Program-made: the position numbers and the translations under genes | Shown here: one piece after another, positions 44,028 to 57,345 of the stretch | Layout of the letters: each line of letters begins with the position of its first letter | Numbering within the stretch: the first letter of the stretch is position 1 | Assembly (NCBI GenBank): GCA_009741485.1 | Contig: CM019216.1 | Coordinates: forward strand, 52,959,943-53,023,942 | Direction: 5' to 3' | Origin: Malurus cyaneus samueli | Taxonomy: Eukaryota; Chordata; Aves; Passeriformes; Maluridae | Length of the DNA stretch: 64,000 nt | The notes under the pieces: model-generated | Databases searched by the model: none | The model's input: the letters and a program-made list of their open reading frames with translations, nothing else | Told to the model about the DNA's origin: nothing

Positions 44028-45931
44028 AGCAAAGAAAATAGCCCATCACTGTGTTAATCTCATACATTCATTCCTCTAGGTAAAAGCTGTATCTTGATCT
44101 TATTCTAGAAAAAAAACCCAAACTCAAAAATCTTTTCGTGAGATTTAAACAGTCTCCCCTGAAAAGTTCAAACAACACTCAGAGCTTGAAAAGTCCCTTG
44201 AGGATGCCCCCTGCTTTTGCCCCAAGTATTAGGTTGTTTTTATATTCAGATATTAGCAGAAGAAACATTCTTAGCCAAATAAGGAGAGAATTTTCTTGGT
44301 CTTCTCCTTTAAATGTTTCACTAAAACTACTAAATCCCCAAATGGGAAGAGCAACTAACTAATGTGAGAAATAAATGACCCCAAAGGGAGGGTCAGAATA
44401 AAGTTAGGAAAGGAAATGAGTGAAATAAAACAACTTCTAACTGGTTTTTGTTGGATTAAGCTGTAATCTACCTTACATTCAATGCCTATGGGACCAAAAA
44501 TTCCAGGCCTCTGAAAAAGGAAAAAACCTGTTCCTTCCCCCAAAAACAAAATATGCTTACAAGTTATGAGAAGAGTCATTGTGGGAATATGTTAACATTT
44601 CAAGATTAACCAGACACTTGTGTTTGCAGCCCACTGCAATCCAAAATCAGGGATTCCATGGCTTCCCTGTCTCCAAGGGACAGCTGAGCTTGAGATCTCC
44701 CTCAAGCATAGAACATCTCCTTCATGACTGGTCCCTGTAGCACCATCAGTCACCATTTACATGGCCAGGACACCAGAGCAAAACCTGGTCTTGAAGGAAA
44801 TAAGTCACAAATACACCTTATCCTCAGTGATTCTGGGAGTAAGAGGAAGGTTCAATAGCCACATTTATATCAGATACTGCCAAGAGATGGAGCAGCTATT
44901 TCTGAATCAGTTTAACTATTCAGATATTGAACAAGGGGGCTACGACGGCAAAACATAGATCTTGGGACTAGAAATTAGTATGACAGTAAAGACATGATGT
45001 GCAACATGGAAACTCTTCATTTCAATCTAAAGTGAACATACAGGGATTTCACATGAATGGTAATTTGTCCTAAAATGTTTCTCTCTGATGCTAACTTGGT
45101 GGGACAGACCAGCTTTGCAGTGGATGTATACTGAATGTACTAACACTTGCAAATATTCTGTATGTAGGAAGCTAGCAGGGTTACCTTTTATCATCTCTCT
45201 TGGAGTCTTTGAATAATTCCATGTTCTTCTATCTCAAATTCCTGGAAGCAGGAGGCAACCTGTAAAGAGCTTGTAATTCTTCCATTAAACAAAATACAAC
45301 AACTTAGGACTTATAAACCAAATTGGAGAGGTTTGTGTGGTTGGTACAGGTTGGTCCAGTATATTAAAGAGCCTCTGTGTAGCCAAGAGTCAAATCTCCT
45401 AACTATATACTTACATGAGCCATTACAAAAACCCCTCAGGGATGAGCTTTGTTAGCACTTCCAGGCAGTGCCAGTTTTCCTGATGGTCATTCAGTCAGTA
45501 GCACTTTACAGCTGAATTTCATTCCATAATTATTCAGCTCTAACAAAGGTTAGGAATTGGGCTTAGGTTTCAGTGTGGATTGAAGATCTGGATGCAAACC
45601 TCTAACAGAGAGAGCTGAGGGGCACATTGAAAAACAGGGGTGTATGATGGCCAGAGGCTGAACCCCTTAAGTCTCACAGAGACTGGAAGAGCCATTGTGT
45701 CTTAGAGATACTTCTCAGTAGGTGATATGAGAGTATCATTAAAGTACGAGTTAGGCATGGGGTAAGGTTACCCTAACCCAAAACCCACCGTGGAACTTGC
45801 TGAACATCTTTTATCTTATTTGTATCAGCCATGCTCGAAGCACGTGCCAATTCCCTAAGGGGATTTTATCTTATAGGTAACAGGCATGAGAGCTGAATTT
45901 GTTATTGGTTTCTACAAAGTAAGGTGAAAAT

Positions 45932-45977
45932 ACACCAAGTATTGAAACCAACAGGGTTTGGTTTCAATACTTGGTGT
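45932..45977. repeat. Perfect 20-bp inverted repeat (hairpin/cruciform former)
   Basis: The left arm (45932-45951, acaccaagtattgaaaccaa) is the exact reverse complement of the right arm (45958-45977), with the six-base loop cagggt between. The unit ttgaaaccaaca recurs in direct orientation at 45977-45988 and 46002-46013. The second of these extends to ...aggg, as in the first copy. Confidence 0.97.
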
Positions 45978-46016
45978 TGAAACCAACAAGTTTTGAAAGT
46001 TTTGAAACCAACAGGG

Positions 46017-49000
46017 ATCATCTGTTCATAGCTAAAAGTAAGGTTATGGTAGGAGTTAAATTATGGAAAACAGAAGACAAAGACGACAATGTCCAGAATC
46101 GATGCTGTGTTGAAGACTCCTTGGTGGCTGCTCAGTTGTTGAAAGGGCAGTTGTAAAATCCTATTAATGGCAATTTTAGGATTGTGTTTTCATGAGAACA
46201 GTATGGAAAAGCAGGCTCTCAATCAAGGATTACTGCTTAATCCTGCAATCCTACTGAGAGATTTTGACAATTATAGCTGGTAGAGGTGAATTAATCGTTA
46301 TTTTGTGGGTGGTTAAGACCCACCACGTTTTGTTTATGAAAATAGATTCAGGGCCTGAAAGCCAAGTGTACTGTGGGAAACAGGGAAGAACCTTACCTGA
46401 GGTAAGAATAAGGCAGACAGTGAGATGGGCAGCTTATAGTTGCTGTTGGAACCATACAGGCCTCTGAAATAGTTTGGTTAGGCTGTTTTCAGGCTGCTTT
46501 AGAATTCTTTATGTGATGTGTTTTTTGAATAATTCATGAATTTTAGGTTCTGCTCTGAAAATGCTGACGAGAAAAGGGTAATTAATGGTGGATAGAAAGG
46601 TGGGAGCAGGCGAGCCCCCCACTGGTGTGCCGATCCCTGGAAGCCAAGTGAGGTTGGTGGTGTTGCCCAAGCTGGTGGAAGGTTAGAGGACTTGGTTACG
46701 TGTTAACTTTATGACTGACTGCCTCGTCAGCAAGGGAGGATTTGGAGAGATTCCTGCTCCTGACATGAGCCACATCTTCTTTTTTCTGACCTGCACGGCT
46801 CTGGGTGACAAGCCAGGGCTCAGCACTCAGGGGTGATGCCAGCAGCAGCCGAGCAGAGCTGCAGCTCAACAGCCCCAGGGCCAGGCGTGTGCTGCTCACC
46901 CCCATGTGTGCTGGGCTGCAGGGGGACACTGCTGCCTCTGCTCCCCAACAATCGAGGGGAAATGGGCCAGCTTGGCTACAGAAGCTGTGCAGATATATTT
47001 ATATACATATAAAAATACCAGATTGCCATGTTTATCCACCTGGGCGCAGCACACGTGGTGCTCTGGGATCTGACCTCATACCTGAGCTCACAGTGCTGGT
47101 GAGGAAGCACCCAGAGTAAATTGCAGGGAGTTTCCAAAATCAGAGCAAGTTTCAGCAAGCAAGGAGCTCTTAGTGATGCTGTGAGTTTCAGAAAACTAAT
47201 ATAAAATAACAAGGTTTCCTGTTGCCCATCTTCATCCCCTGTATCCTTGGATTTCAGAGGCTCTTCAGCTGTCTGCAGACCTAGACAGTCATAACATGCA
47301 TAAGGTGGTTGTTCTTACCTTGCAGACAGTGGGGTCTGTCCCCAGTGGAAGTCTACCATTGCTAAAATCGTTCTGAGTCTTACTTCCCTCTTGGTCTGGT
47401 CACCGATGGTGCAAATGTTTTCACCAAACCCAGCATGATCACGCATCGAAAGAGAAGATACACTGCATATGTCTGCTGGCAGCCCTGGCAGGAACCAAGC
47501 GTTAGGGCCACCCTGCTGTGTAGTGTAAGATAATACAGGAAACAGTATTTTCATTCTATATTTTCACTTTATATATGTAAATCAATACAGGAAACCAGTG
47601 GGGAGACAGTAGGGTAAGAATGGAAGTAGTAACTTGGTGTATATGGTTAACTGGTTTAAACTACTTTAGCTTTAGTTGTGCAAGGCAGAAATTACACATT
47701 AGAAAATGTTACTGAGACATGACAGAGATGAGTCAGAGCTTCCCATGATAAAATGTTGGAAGAAAAGCTCTGAGTACCAGAGCTTTAGCCAGTAGTGCAT
47801 CTAGACTAAGGCAGTTTGCATTACTGATAAAGTTAATGAAAGAAGGGCCTGATACCATGGTGCCCTCTCTTTCAACCTGTGTTGTTTCTGGATGTTCCCA
47901 TCAACAGATGTCAAAATCCATCTTGAAACAGAGTTGCTTGTCAGACTAAGTTATGTCAACTGCCTGCCCTAGTAAGAAAGATTGCCCTGAAATAATCTTT
48001 ACTCTTGATTTACTATTCTGTCTTCTATCTTTTACCTATTTACTTTTATTCTGTATCACATATTCATAATTTGCATGCATCTCCAACCTACCACAGAAAT
48101 TAGGCATTATTCTTTATTAGCCCTCTACACTGCAGGAATGGGTGTTTAAGTAAAGTGCTTGATGTGTGCTGCTGTGAAAACTGAATCTCTTTAGTTGGGT
48201 TCACTGAACACTCAGGATGTTTCACCTGGAGTCTGGTGGTTCACCTGTCTCCCTGTCCATTGCACAACAGAAATAGCTATACTGATGAGGACTCATTGCA
48301 CTGGAAAATTATTTAAAAGGATGATAACTGCTGTGTGGAGGCACTAGTAGTTTTAAAAAATCAATGTAGATGACACAGGAATTGTTAACAGCCCTTTCTG
48401 GGCACTCTTTGCCCAGGATAGGTGTGTGACTCCTTAGGGCCACATCTTTGTGAGACATCTAATGACATGTTGAAAGTATAACTACTGTGTATGATTGTAG
48501 TTAGATAATAAGCAGTGAACAGCATGAGCTTTATAATGACATGTCTGAATGAGGTGTGTACTACTATGTGATGCTGGGGTTTAAAAAAGGAAATTTCCAT
48601 CAAAACTGTAAAAGTGGTCTAAAGGTCTATGAATTCATGCAGTACTTTAAAAATCAAAATTTCACTGTGTATATCACATTGTGGTTCTGCAAGGAAACCG
48701 TAGCCCAGTTTTCTGATGTCTCATTTCTCCTTTTTGTACTGAACCTCCCACAGTGCACCATGGAATATGACTTCGTATTACAATCCTCTTTTCTCTTGGT
48801 ATCCAGCTGGGAGCATGACTGATAGAGATGAACCAGAGCACAATGCATCAAAACATCAAAACATCATTGCAGAAGGGAAATATTTCCTCCTGCTTTAGGA
48901 TTCTTCCCAAATGCTGAATTTTTAAAATGAAGACTTTCAAGAAGCTAAACATTTTCCTCTGAGTAAAGTTCTTCTATAATTTTTTAATTGCTTCTAATAC

Positions 49001-52000
49001 TTTTTTTCCAAAGACGAAACATAGACTCAGGGATAATTTTTATTTTTCAAGGTGATCCAGCTTGAACACAAATGCAAAACAAGTTCGTGCAGTAGGTTTG
49101 CTGCTTTAAATCAGAAGGTCACCGAGTGAAAACACTGAACTGTCTCTTCTATGAAGCATGTACACATATGGTGTGGATCTAGAGTCCTAAAATATAAAAA
49201 TGGCCATTATATTTTGTGAAAAAGGAAATTGTTAAAGTGTAGCAAGAGTACAGAACAATGACTCTGAGGACAGATATCATGAGGCCAGCGTTTACTCTGT
49301 TTCAGACTGCTTCAACACCATCAAAATTCCTCCTCTGCAAAATGGGAGTAGAATGGGAGCACTGGGAAGACAACTCCAAATCTGAGACACCTAATATAGT
49401 AATAGAAATACTAAAAATACAAGGAATTTACCAACTACTCCAACTTCACAAACATAATAAGAAATTATTTTGATTCTATTAAAGTAAAAACAAGGGGTCT
49501 AGGTTTTTTTTAAATATGTATTTCCAGCTTTTTCAACTTTCTCCTTTATACCTTCAACAGAAATTGGACAAGATGCAAAGCTGTGGTAGTCACCACATGG
49601 AAATCTGTGTCAGGCCCTGCACATGAACAAAGGCTGCTTTTGAGGACTCCAGGTTCAGGATTTCTAGCTCCTACAGCGATATGGTATATCTTGTGATATA
49701 TCTTGCCAAAGTTCCAGCATAAACATCTATCTTGGCTGTGTCATCATTTTGCTTTCAGGCACAGTATTGACTTGTCCTCTTCCATTCATGGCTTGATTTG
49801 GTAACAAAGCACTTGCCCTGCAGAGTTGAGATAACACAAAATAAGTTGTATTGTAGACAGCACCAACTGAATTGCTGCTGGATATAAAGAACCTGAAGTT
49901 CTGCATATTTTAGGAATTCCACTTCTTCCTGCATCAAAACCTAAGCTTTCTTCTTCATCTGAGGGGGGTTAAAAACACCACTGCTTTCTCCCTCCCCTTA
50001 ACAGGGACTTCCAACAACTAAAATATGTTCAGTGTCAAGAAGTCTCAAGTCTTTAGTTAATCAAAAATATTTTCCTCAGAATTTAGATGTTCCAGGGACT
50101 ACTGCTGCCTCTCTTTCCTGCTGAACACATTTCCCAGGAGTATATTTTTTCTGCCTGGTCATAATTTGCCTTTATCTTTTGATGACAAGGGCACATGGTT
50201 TGAGCAAGAAAAAATGAGCAAGAAAAACCAGCACACCAGCATCTCTGTGTGGCTCCCCGCCATGCAATACGTGCTGTTGGAGCCAGATGCAGGAAGGGCT
50301 TCAGGGCATGTCCCAGGTGGGCAATCGTCTCTGCTTGTGCACCCATGGTGGGATCTCAGCAGGCTGTGCAGAGTAGAAATGTTCAGGTTACCACCAGCCC
50401 CCAGGCCAACACAGTCCCAGTAGAACCCACAGGATATAGCCCTGGCAATGAAGCATTTAACTGCACTTTCACTGCTCACAAGGCACCTGCATGCAAAAGA
50501 CTGAATGCTGGCAGCTCTGTATCATCTATCCTGTTTCTCTTTTTTTTTTTTTTTAAATCCTGCTTAATCTTTTAATACCTATTGCGGTTTACGTGCACCC
50601 ACATGACTCAGGGCACACTTAAATACACTCAATAAGTTTTCTGCAACAGTGTTGTTATGTGGACTGTTCTGTTGTGGTACAAAGAAATCAGACTCTAATC
50701 TGAGACACATTCTCAGCAAAGCTATTTCCTAGTCCTCCTCCAACTATGGATCGATGGAAGGAGATAGAGGGGTGTCAATCACAGAGATGTACAGCTCCTC
50801 CTCATCAGGCAGATGACTGTATGGTATGTAATATGCATCATATTTATACACATATCTTGCCAAAATTAAGCTTACTACTCTCCCTGGCAAAGAAAGACTT
50901 GGTTTCTGATATTGGGGTGGGTTTTTTTGAGGGACAGGGATAGAGGAAGGAAGAATCAGTAAGAGACTAGTTGGTGGTGTAGAAGCCACAAGAGTCAGAA
51001 GAATAAAAGTAGATGAAGAGATTCATAAAACAACCTGATGAACTGTGTCTCTTTTTCTCAGTGGAACATTTTGGAGACATTGTGATGGCTGAAGACCAAA
51101 TCAGAGCTGTCTTTTGACATTGCATAGAAATGGAATGCCAGCATTCAGAGCTGGAGGATAACTGCAGTGACAGAGTTATGAAGCAGAGCCACATGCAGCA
51201 GCACATCAGGAGGGCAGGGCACTGGAGTTCATCCCTCCCGTGGCAGAGGAGACCCCAGAGTCCCTCAGCTCATGGCTCTTGGTTTGATAACTGCTGGGAC
51301 ACAGGAGGCAATACAAGAAGATGCTGGCCAGGATCTCCAAACATGCAGGGGTTTTTGCTCCTATCACCTGTGATAGCCTCAATGAGCATCTACTAATTCT
51401 CTTTTGGCAGAGTTAGACTATGATACAGAATGTGGGAGGCAAAAATCAGGGAATGAGCCCCAGGCTGTAGGGTGCTTCCTGATCCCCACTAACTAGTTTT
51501 GCAGGGATTTCTTGCATCCTCTCAGCTACTTGGTCAAGCTACTTTGTGCACCTCAGGATGGGATCAGGGTGCAGGTTCTGAATACAAAGGCTCTTTATGG
51601 TATATAAACCACAAACTCTTCCCAAAGGCAAGCTTAAGTCAGCATGGCATGAGAACGTGGCTTAAATGCCACCTAAATTCTAGCTTGTATTCAGGCACTT
51701 TATTCAATCAAGGCTTAAATGCTTCAGTCATCACAATTTCATCAGCAGGGAAGAAACAGCTGAGGGGTGGTACTGCCTGTTCCATAATTGCATATGTAAA
51801 TCTTTCTCGTGATGATCATTAAACTGTAGGTGCGTGATTCCTGAAGGAACATTGTGCCAGGCAAAACAAGGCCAGGCTTTTCAAGTATTCATCTCCCTAT
51901 GTCAGTGGAGAAACAGACTTTCCTGGTGGGAAACATGTGATTGATTAAGCCTAATTATACTTTCTGGCTTCCAAGAGCAGGCTTTATGTTAACACAAGAG

Positions 52001-55000
52001 GAGATAGAGGCTCTGCCCTAACTCGCAGCCAAGAGCACTTCCCCACTGCAGTGACTGGCACCATCTGTAACTGGTGGTACTTGCATTCTTGCTTGCTCCT
52101 CACACATCTCAAATACACCATTCTATCGCGGGCACATCACCCCCTTGTATCTCTGTTGGAGCACCATGAGGCAAATTACATGTTTGTGCACTTCAAAGCC
52201 TTTCTTTCCATAGAAAGTATTGCATAAGAGTCAAAATTCTTCTGGAATAGGCACAGGTGGCCCCTCCCTTCTAGGGTCATTTGTTTCTCATATGCCGAAG
52301 CCAAGCTCACATGAGGATTTCTGGGGAAAGGAGGGGAAGCATTTCCTTTTTGGGCTCCTGCCCTGGTCTTCTCTGCTCTTGGATAGCTGCACAATCTGAT
52401 GGCTGCAGAAGCCAGAGATGTCCTCTTGGGGGTAGGCAAAGGCCTGGGCTGCTGAATCGTCTGTTTGACAGCTGAATTGAAAACAAACAGACCTTAAAAT
52501 AGTATTTCTGCCATTGCATTGGCTGCAGACTTTCAGCCCTGTGTTGAATTGGACCAAGCAGAAAAAACATAATAAGCAGTGCTGAAATAACTCTCGAACC
52601 TCCTATGTCCACCATATTATTCCCAATGTCCACAGCTTTGGGTGGGGTTTGTTTTTTGCTCTGTTCTTTCATCACTTCTGCAGCTCTGCCTTGAGATGTT
52701 CACTTACTTCTTTTGAGCACCTGAAGTGCCAGACAAGGCTTGAGAGACTGGGCAAATGAAGAGAAGGATGATGCAAAGGAAAAAAGTTCTAAGGCAAAGA
52801 GGCATGTGACTTTTTTGTTTCTTCAGTGCGGACAGAGCTGTCAAAGCATGAGCAAAACCAGTATGGAGAGTGTGGGGAGTGCAGGCATCTTCAGTATCTC
52901 CCTGCCACATCCTCTCTGCATTTCTACTCAGCAATCCTTCACACAAGTCTAATCACAAGCTGCTTCAGCCCCTTCTCCTGTCACACCATCAGCAATAAAA
53001 CTTCTTTGCCTCCATGCTCATTTCAAACTCACCTGGTGGCTCCAGGGGGGCTGCCTTCGCCCCCTCTCACAATGTGCTCCTTCTACCTCAGGGAGAAAAT
53101 TTATTTTTGTCTGATTGTTTATGTAAAGTCTTTATTTGGTAGAGGTCTTTAAGGACACAGACATACACACAAGACAGGGAATCTCAGAAGTTTCTTCTCT
53201 TTCCTAATTTAGGCAGAAAAGGAAACTTTCTCTGTCACCTTAACCCTTGAGACACATTGAAAATTGAAGAAATGTTACCTTTTTGGAGTTACACCATCAA
53301 CCGCAGAGTTGTCCAAGTCCATGTGCTGACCTGCCTCGGCTTTGCCTTCGGCTTTCCTCCCACGTGGCTCATCTGCAGACTCGGAACACCACTGACCCTC
53401 TTGGCAAAGAAGGCACGAGCTGGGTTAGCTGGGGTCCCCTCACCAGGACCACGGTGGCGGCCACTGAATGTCTGCAATTCTTCACATGCACAAGTACCCA
53501 TTATCTGCAAAAAGCAGCGTGCTGGCATTATTCCAGGTAAAGATAATTCTGCCAAACACATATCTTAAACATTTTAATTACCACAGCAGCTCCCATTGAA
53601 ACCTCCAACAAAGCTCACCCCTTGGCTTGACTGGGAACTGGACCCAGCCTGATACTTGTTTGAATGTTGACTTACGTTTTTTTGTTCTGAAAAACTGAGG
53701 AAAACTGCCTGTGAAGCCTACCTTTTTTCCCTCCAGTTAGGAAGTTGTATGATCACTTCTGTTGGACATTATCTTAAAGTGTCAGAGTGCCTTGGCCTGG
53801 CTGACCATTTGTATTACCTTAAGCTTAAGAGTGCATCTGGTCTGGAAGCTAATCTGGTGCCAGAGGACCACAGCTTCTGTGGTCCTGAAAGGAGAACAGG
53901 GAGAAAATCCTGAATACTTTCAGGAAAGTATGTGATCAGCTTAAAAAATGTTTCTTGTTACTGTACTAACAAGAAATTCAGCTTTGCCAAAGTAAGAACT
54001 TCCTTCTAGTCCTCTGTTCCCACTTCAGCATATTAATCATCTCACTTCAGTGTAGCACAAAAAAAAAAGTATACTCTCCTTTGCATCTATTCTGCTCTTG
54101 GGAATTCTGGATTCAAGTGCTTTGTCTGCAGGGGTGGTACTAAAAAAGTCTGCTTATTTGGCTTTAATCTAGTTCATGAGGATGTCTGTGACTTTCCATT
54201 GCTGTAGGACCAGTGAACATTCAGCATCTCATTTGCTTTGCTTTTCAGGTCTTGCAAGCAAGAGTTGCCTGAGAAAGAAGGTGACTGTCTCCTATGAGTC
54301 CCTGGGGACCAGAGCTGCCTTAACAACTGTGAGAGCAAGAGTACACCCTTGTGCCCACAGTTCCTCCTTCACAGGAAACAAAAAACCACGAGGCTGCCAC
54401 AAGGCTCACGTTCAGTGGGGATGGGAGGTGTGGGCACCATGAGCATAAAACAAGAGTCTTAGCAAATGCCTCTGAGCTACTTTGCTTATGAGAGAAGTAA
54501 TTTGAATTATATTGCTGGCTGGCTTATGAGTTTAAATCAATGCCACCTGGTACTCAATTTTTTTTCGAGTCTTTTTTTATGGAGTATATAAATAAGTATT
54601 TAAAGAGCCTAAAGGGTTTTTGCCATTTGATTCGAAACTCAGAGATCAAAAGTACAAAGATTTCTTCCCATGCCTAATTTTTTTTATAGTCTCATTTTTG
54701 AAGAGCAATAGTCGGGTTTTATTCTTACTTATACACTCTTAAAATGCCCTTGCACATTGTCTGATAGTTGTCTTAAAGCAGACTGATAAGGTGGTGCTTC
54801 ACCTTTGTTGACAGGAGATAACCCAGGACTCACAGGGGAAGGTCACAGTGACAGAGCCGAGTACTTGGCCCTTCCTCACAGCAGAGGCCTCAGGGATCAC
54901 AGGACTAGGACACAACCAAGATCCCCCTTTTCTGATGGATAGGGAGAAGCGATTAAAATCAGCACACCGGAGCTGGAGGGATCAGTGCTGCACCCCCACC

Positions 55001-57206
55001 TGGGTCCTTGGAGACAAATTACAACACAGTTCATGACTCGTGGAAAATGTAGGACCTATTCCCACCCAACTTTGAACATTATCAGCTGCAATTACCATAA
55101 ATGGGGTGAAAGATGCTTGGTACTTTGTACTTCTCCAAGTCTTTGTAAATATGAGCAAACTACACTAGATAGCAACAGGCACAAGATCAAATGATACCTT
55201 GGGTTATATTCACATACTTGTGTATATTTATGTATTAGCACAATGCATTAATTACCATTTTAACACACAGAGACACAGATCACTTTGATCAATGACTTTG
55301 TGTTCTCTACAAAAATGACAAATTGTTCAGTTACATAAACAAAACTTTATTTAAATGTTGATTTTTTTTCTTTCATGAAAGTTACAATTTTATCAGATTG
55401 GTTTCCATGTTAAGTACTTAGTAGCTGATGAAGCACATTGTAATGCAGGTGATTTGCCATAATGGTTATATTTTCTGCATCTTTATCAGAAGAGGAGAAG
55501 CATCTTCCATTGCTTTGCTGTTCAGTGGGAAGGAGGATTCCAGGAAAAGAAAGTCTCTCAAACTCTGCTTGCTGAGGGCTGTGGGAGGCAACAATGCAAT
55601 TATTCTTTTCAGTCATTAATTACCTCATTTTTAACCCACTCATAGTTCTCTCCAGTTTGTTCTTGTTCCTCACTGTCTGAAAGAGGCCTCCAAATGAGGC
55701 TTGACCTCACCATGGTCAGTATCACAGCATTCCTCATCACCACTGTGCTGTCACATTCACAACCACTGTGAAATGCAGGCTTCCTGAATTGCTGCCACTC
55801 AGGCTCATGTACATTTCTGCTTCATTCAACATCACCACCAGCAGTGCAAACCCTCTGGTCTCCTGTGTCAACGGACTTGGAGAAACCATTCAGAGAGCCC
55901 TCCAGAAAGCTTTAATGGATGGGACATGGGGGGTAAATTGAGAGTAGAAACAGCCAGGATCAGTTGGAAACCCAGAATTTTAGTTACACCCTCTTGAAGG
56001 GATGCACTCTGTAGGTGGATGAGTTTTTCAGATTTTTGAAGACAATGAAAATAGAAAATTGCTACATGAGATTACCCAGGAAGAGTTTACAGTCTTCAGC
56101 ACAAATGGATTTGAGAGGGAGGTGACACCAGTGGCAGGTGGTGGTGCCGGATTTGCAGTGTGACGAAACCAAAACATTGGTTCCATCGGCAAGGGAAAGC
56201 AGATTTTTGAGGAAAGTAAACCTTGCCTTTTTTTTTTTTTCTTTAATGGTCCCAGTTTTTGTGGTGAAAACTCCATTTGTCTGTGAATTTGGGATTTCTT
56301 GGAAAAAAATCAAAACCTACTAAATCTTCAAAACTTTAATGAGACACAGCATTTCACATCTCCAAAAACAGCGTGATTACAGAACAGGAAGCTGGTGCTT
56401 GGGTATTGCAGGAATAAGGAGTGAAGGAAGGAATGCTCAATCCACCCACCAGGTGGGCACCCTGCCCCTGGCTAGAAAATTAAAATCACACAGGGTCCCT
56501 ACCACAGTACTTCAAGTGAAATTTCCTCCCAGTTCCTCCCCAAGTGAACAAGCCAGCTGAGCAGAGTTGAAGGGGCAGAGAAGCCAGCTCCAGCACAGAG
56601 GGCACTGGCAGTGGGCTCGTTCCCACACCTGTGGCAAGCTGGATGCAGAGAAGGGCAACCATGGCTGTATTCAGCTTCCTGGGACACCTGTCTGACAATA
56701 TGAACTATGAACACAGAGCCAGCACCATCCCCATGCTAAAAAAGTGTTGGTGTCATGGGAAATCCTTATTTATAGAGGAAGCTGCATTCGTTCCTAAACT
56801 TCAGAGTTGCAGAAGAGTAGCTGGAAAGAAACACTGACCCTCCAGTCAGCTCCATGTGTCAGCTGCTCTCTGGTGGGATTTGTGGTGAATGTGGCAGATT
56901 AGAGGGTGAATATACAAAACCCCGAGAGAAGTGGTAACCTTCAGTGAGGAGAAATCGATGTGCAGCTGAAGCACCAAACTCTCCCATCTGAAGACTAGTT
57001 TCCCCCTGTAGATCATGAGCAGCAAACTCTTTCACATCACCTCCAGCTCCCAGTCACCTATTCCCACCCATTCTCTCCAAATCCAACTTTTTTTTCCCAG
57101 TCCCTCTTCCCTGCTGAGCAGCAAAGCCCATCTCTCTTCTGTGCTGGCTGAACCTGAGAAGTGGTGGGGGCCAACAACTGGGAAGAAATGGTGGGACCAG
57201 CGTTGA
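46017..57206. other. Intergenic DNA, palindrome to SINE
   Basis: About 11 kb. No conserved exon, RNA gene or confidently named transposon was recognised. There are many short unrelated open frames on both strands and several short poly-T/poly-A runs (near 50530, 54060, 56230). Confidence 0.75.
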
Positions 57207-57345
57207 CAGATTCACAGAATATTCTGAGTTGGAAGGGACCCACAAGATCTTCGAGTCCCCCTCTCAAGTGGATGGCCCAACCAGGGATTGAACCTAGAGC
57301 CTGGGTGTTATCAGCACCACGCTGTGACCAGCTGAGTCAATCTCA
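57207..57345 (-). mobile_element. tRNA-Ile/CR1 composite SINE (TguSINE1-like), minus orientation
   Basis: Read on the minus strand, the head resembles tRNA-Ile. There is an A-box-like TGACTCAGCTGG (57328-57339), then AGCGTGGTGCTGATAACAC covering the anticodon region, and a B box GGTTCAATCCC (57284-57294). The tail, GTGGGTCCCTTCCAACTC then ATTCTGTG, is the CR1 3' end. A tRNA-Ile head on a CR1 tail is the structure I know as TguSINE1 from zebra finch; the family name is from memory. The tRNA part is too diverged to be a functional tRNA gene. Confidence 0.85.

Larger units (their letters stand above)
41651..45931. other. Intergenic DNA / MAS1 upstream region
   Basis: About 4.3 kb, AT-rich. It holds the ATC trinucleotide run near 42400 and the GGAAG microsatellite near 43981. 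Non-coding MAS1 exons may lie here but cannot be identified from sequence alone. Confidence 0.75.

Noticed and set aside
53864..53886. 10-bp inverted repeat aggaccacag/ctgtggtcct with 3-nt loop
   Set aside because: A short palindrome of this size is expected about once by chance in a window this long.
57273..57345. A tRNA-Ile gene
   Set aside because: The acceptor stem does not pair, the sequence is diverged, and it is continuous with a CR1 tail; it is the head of a SINE.
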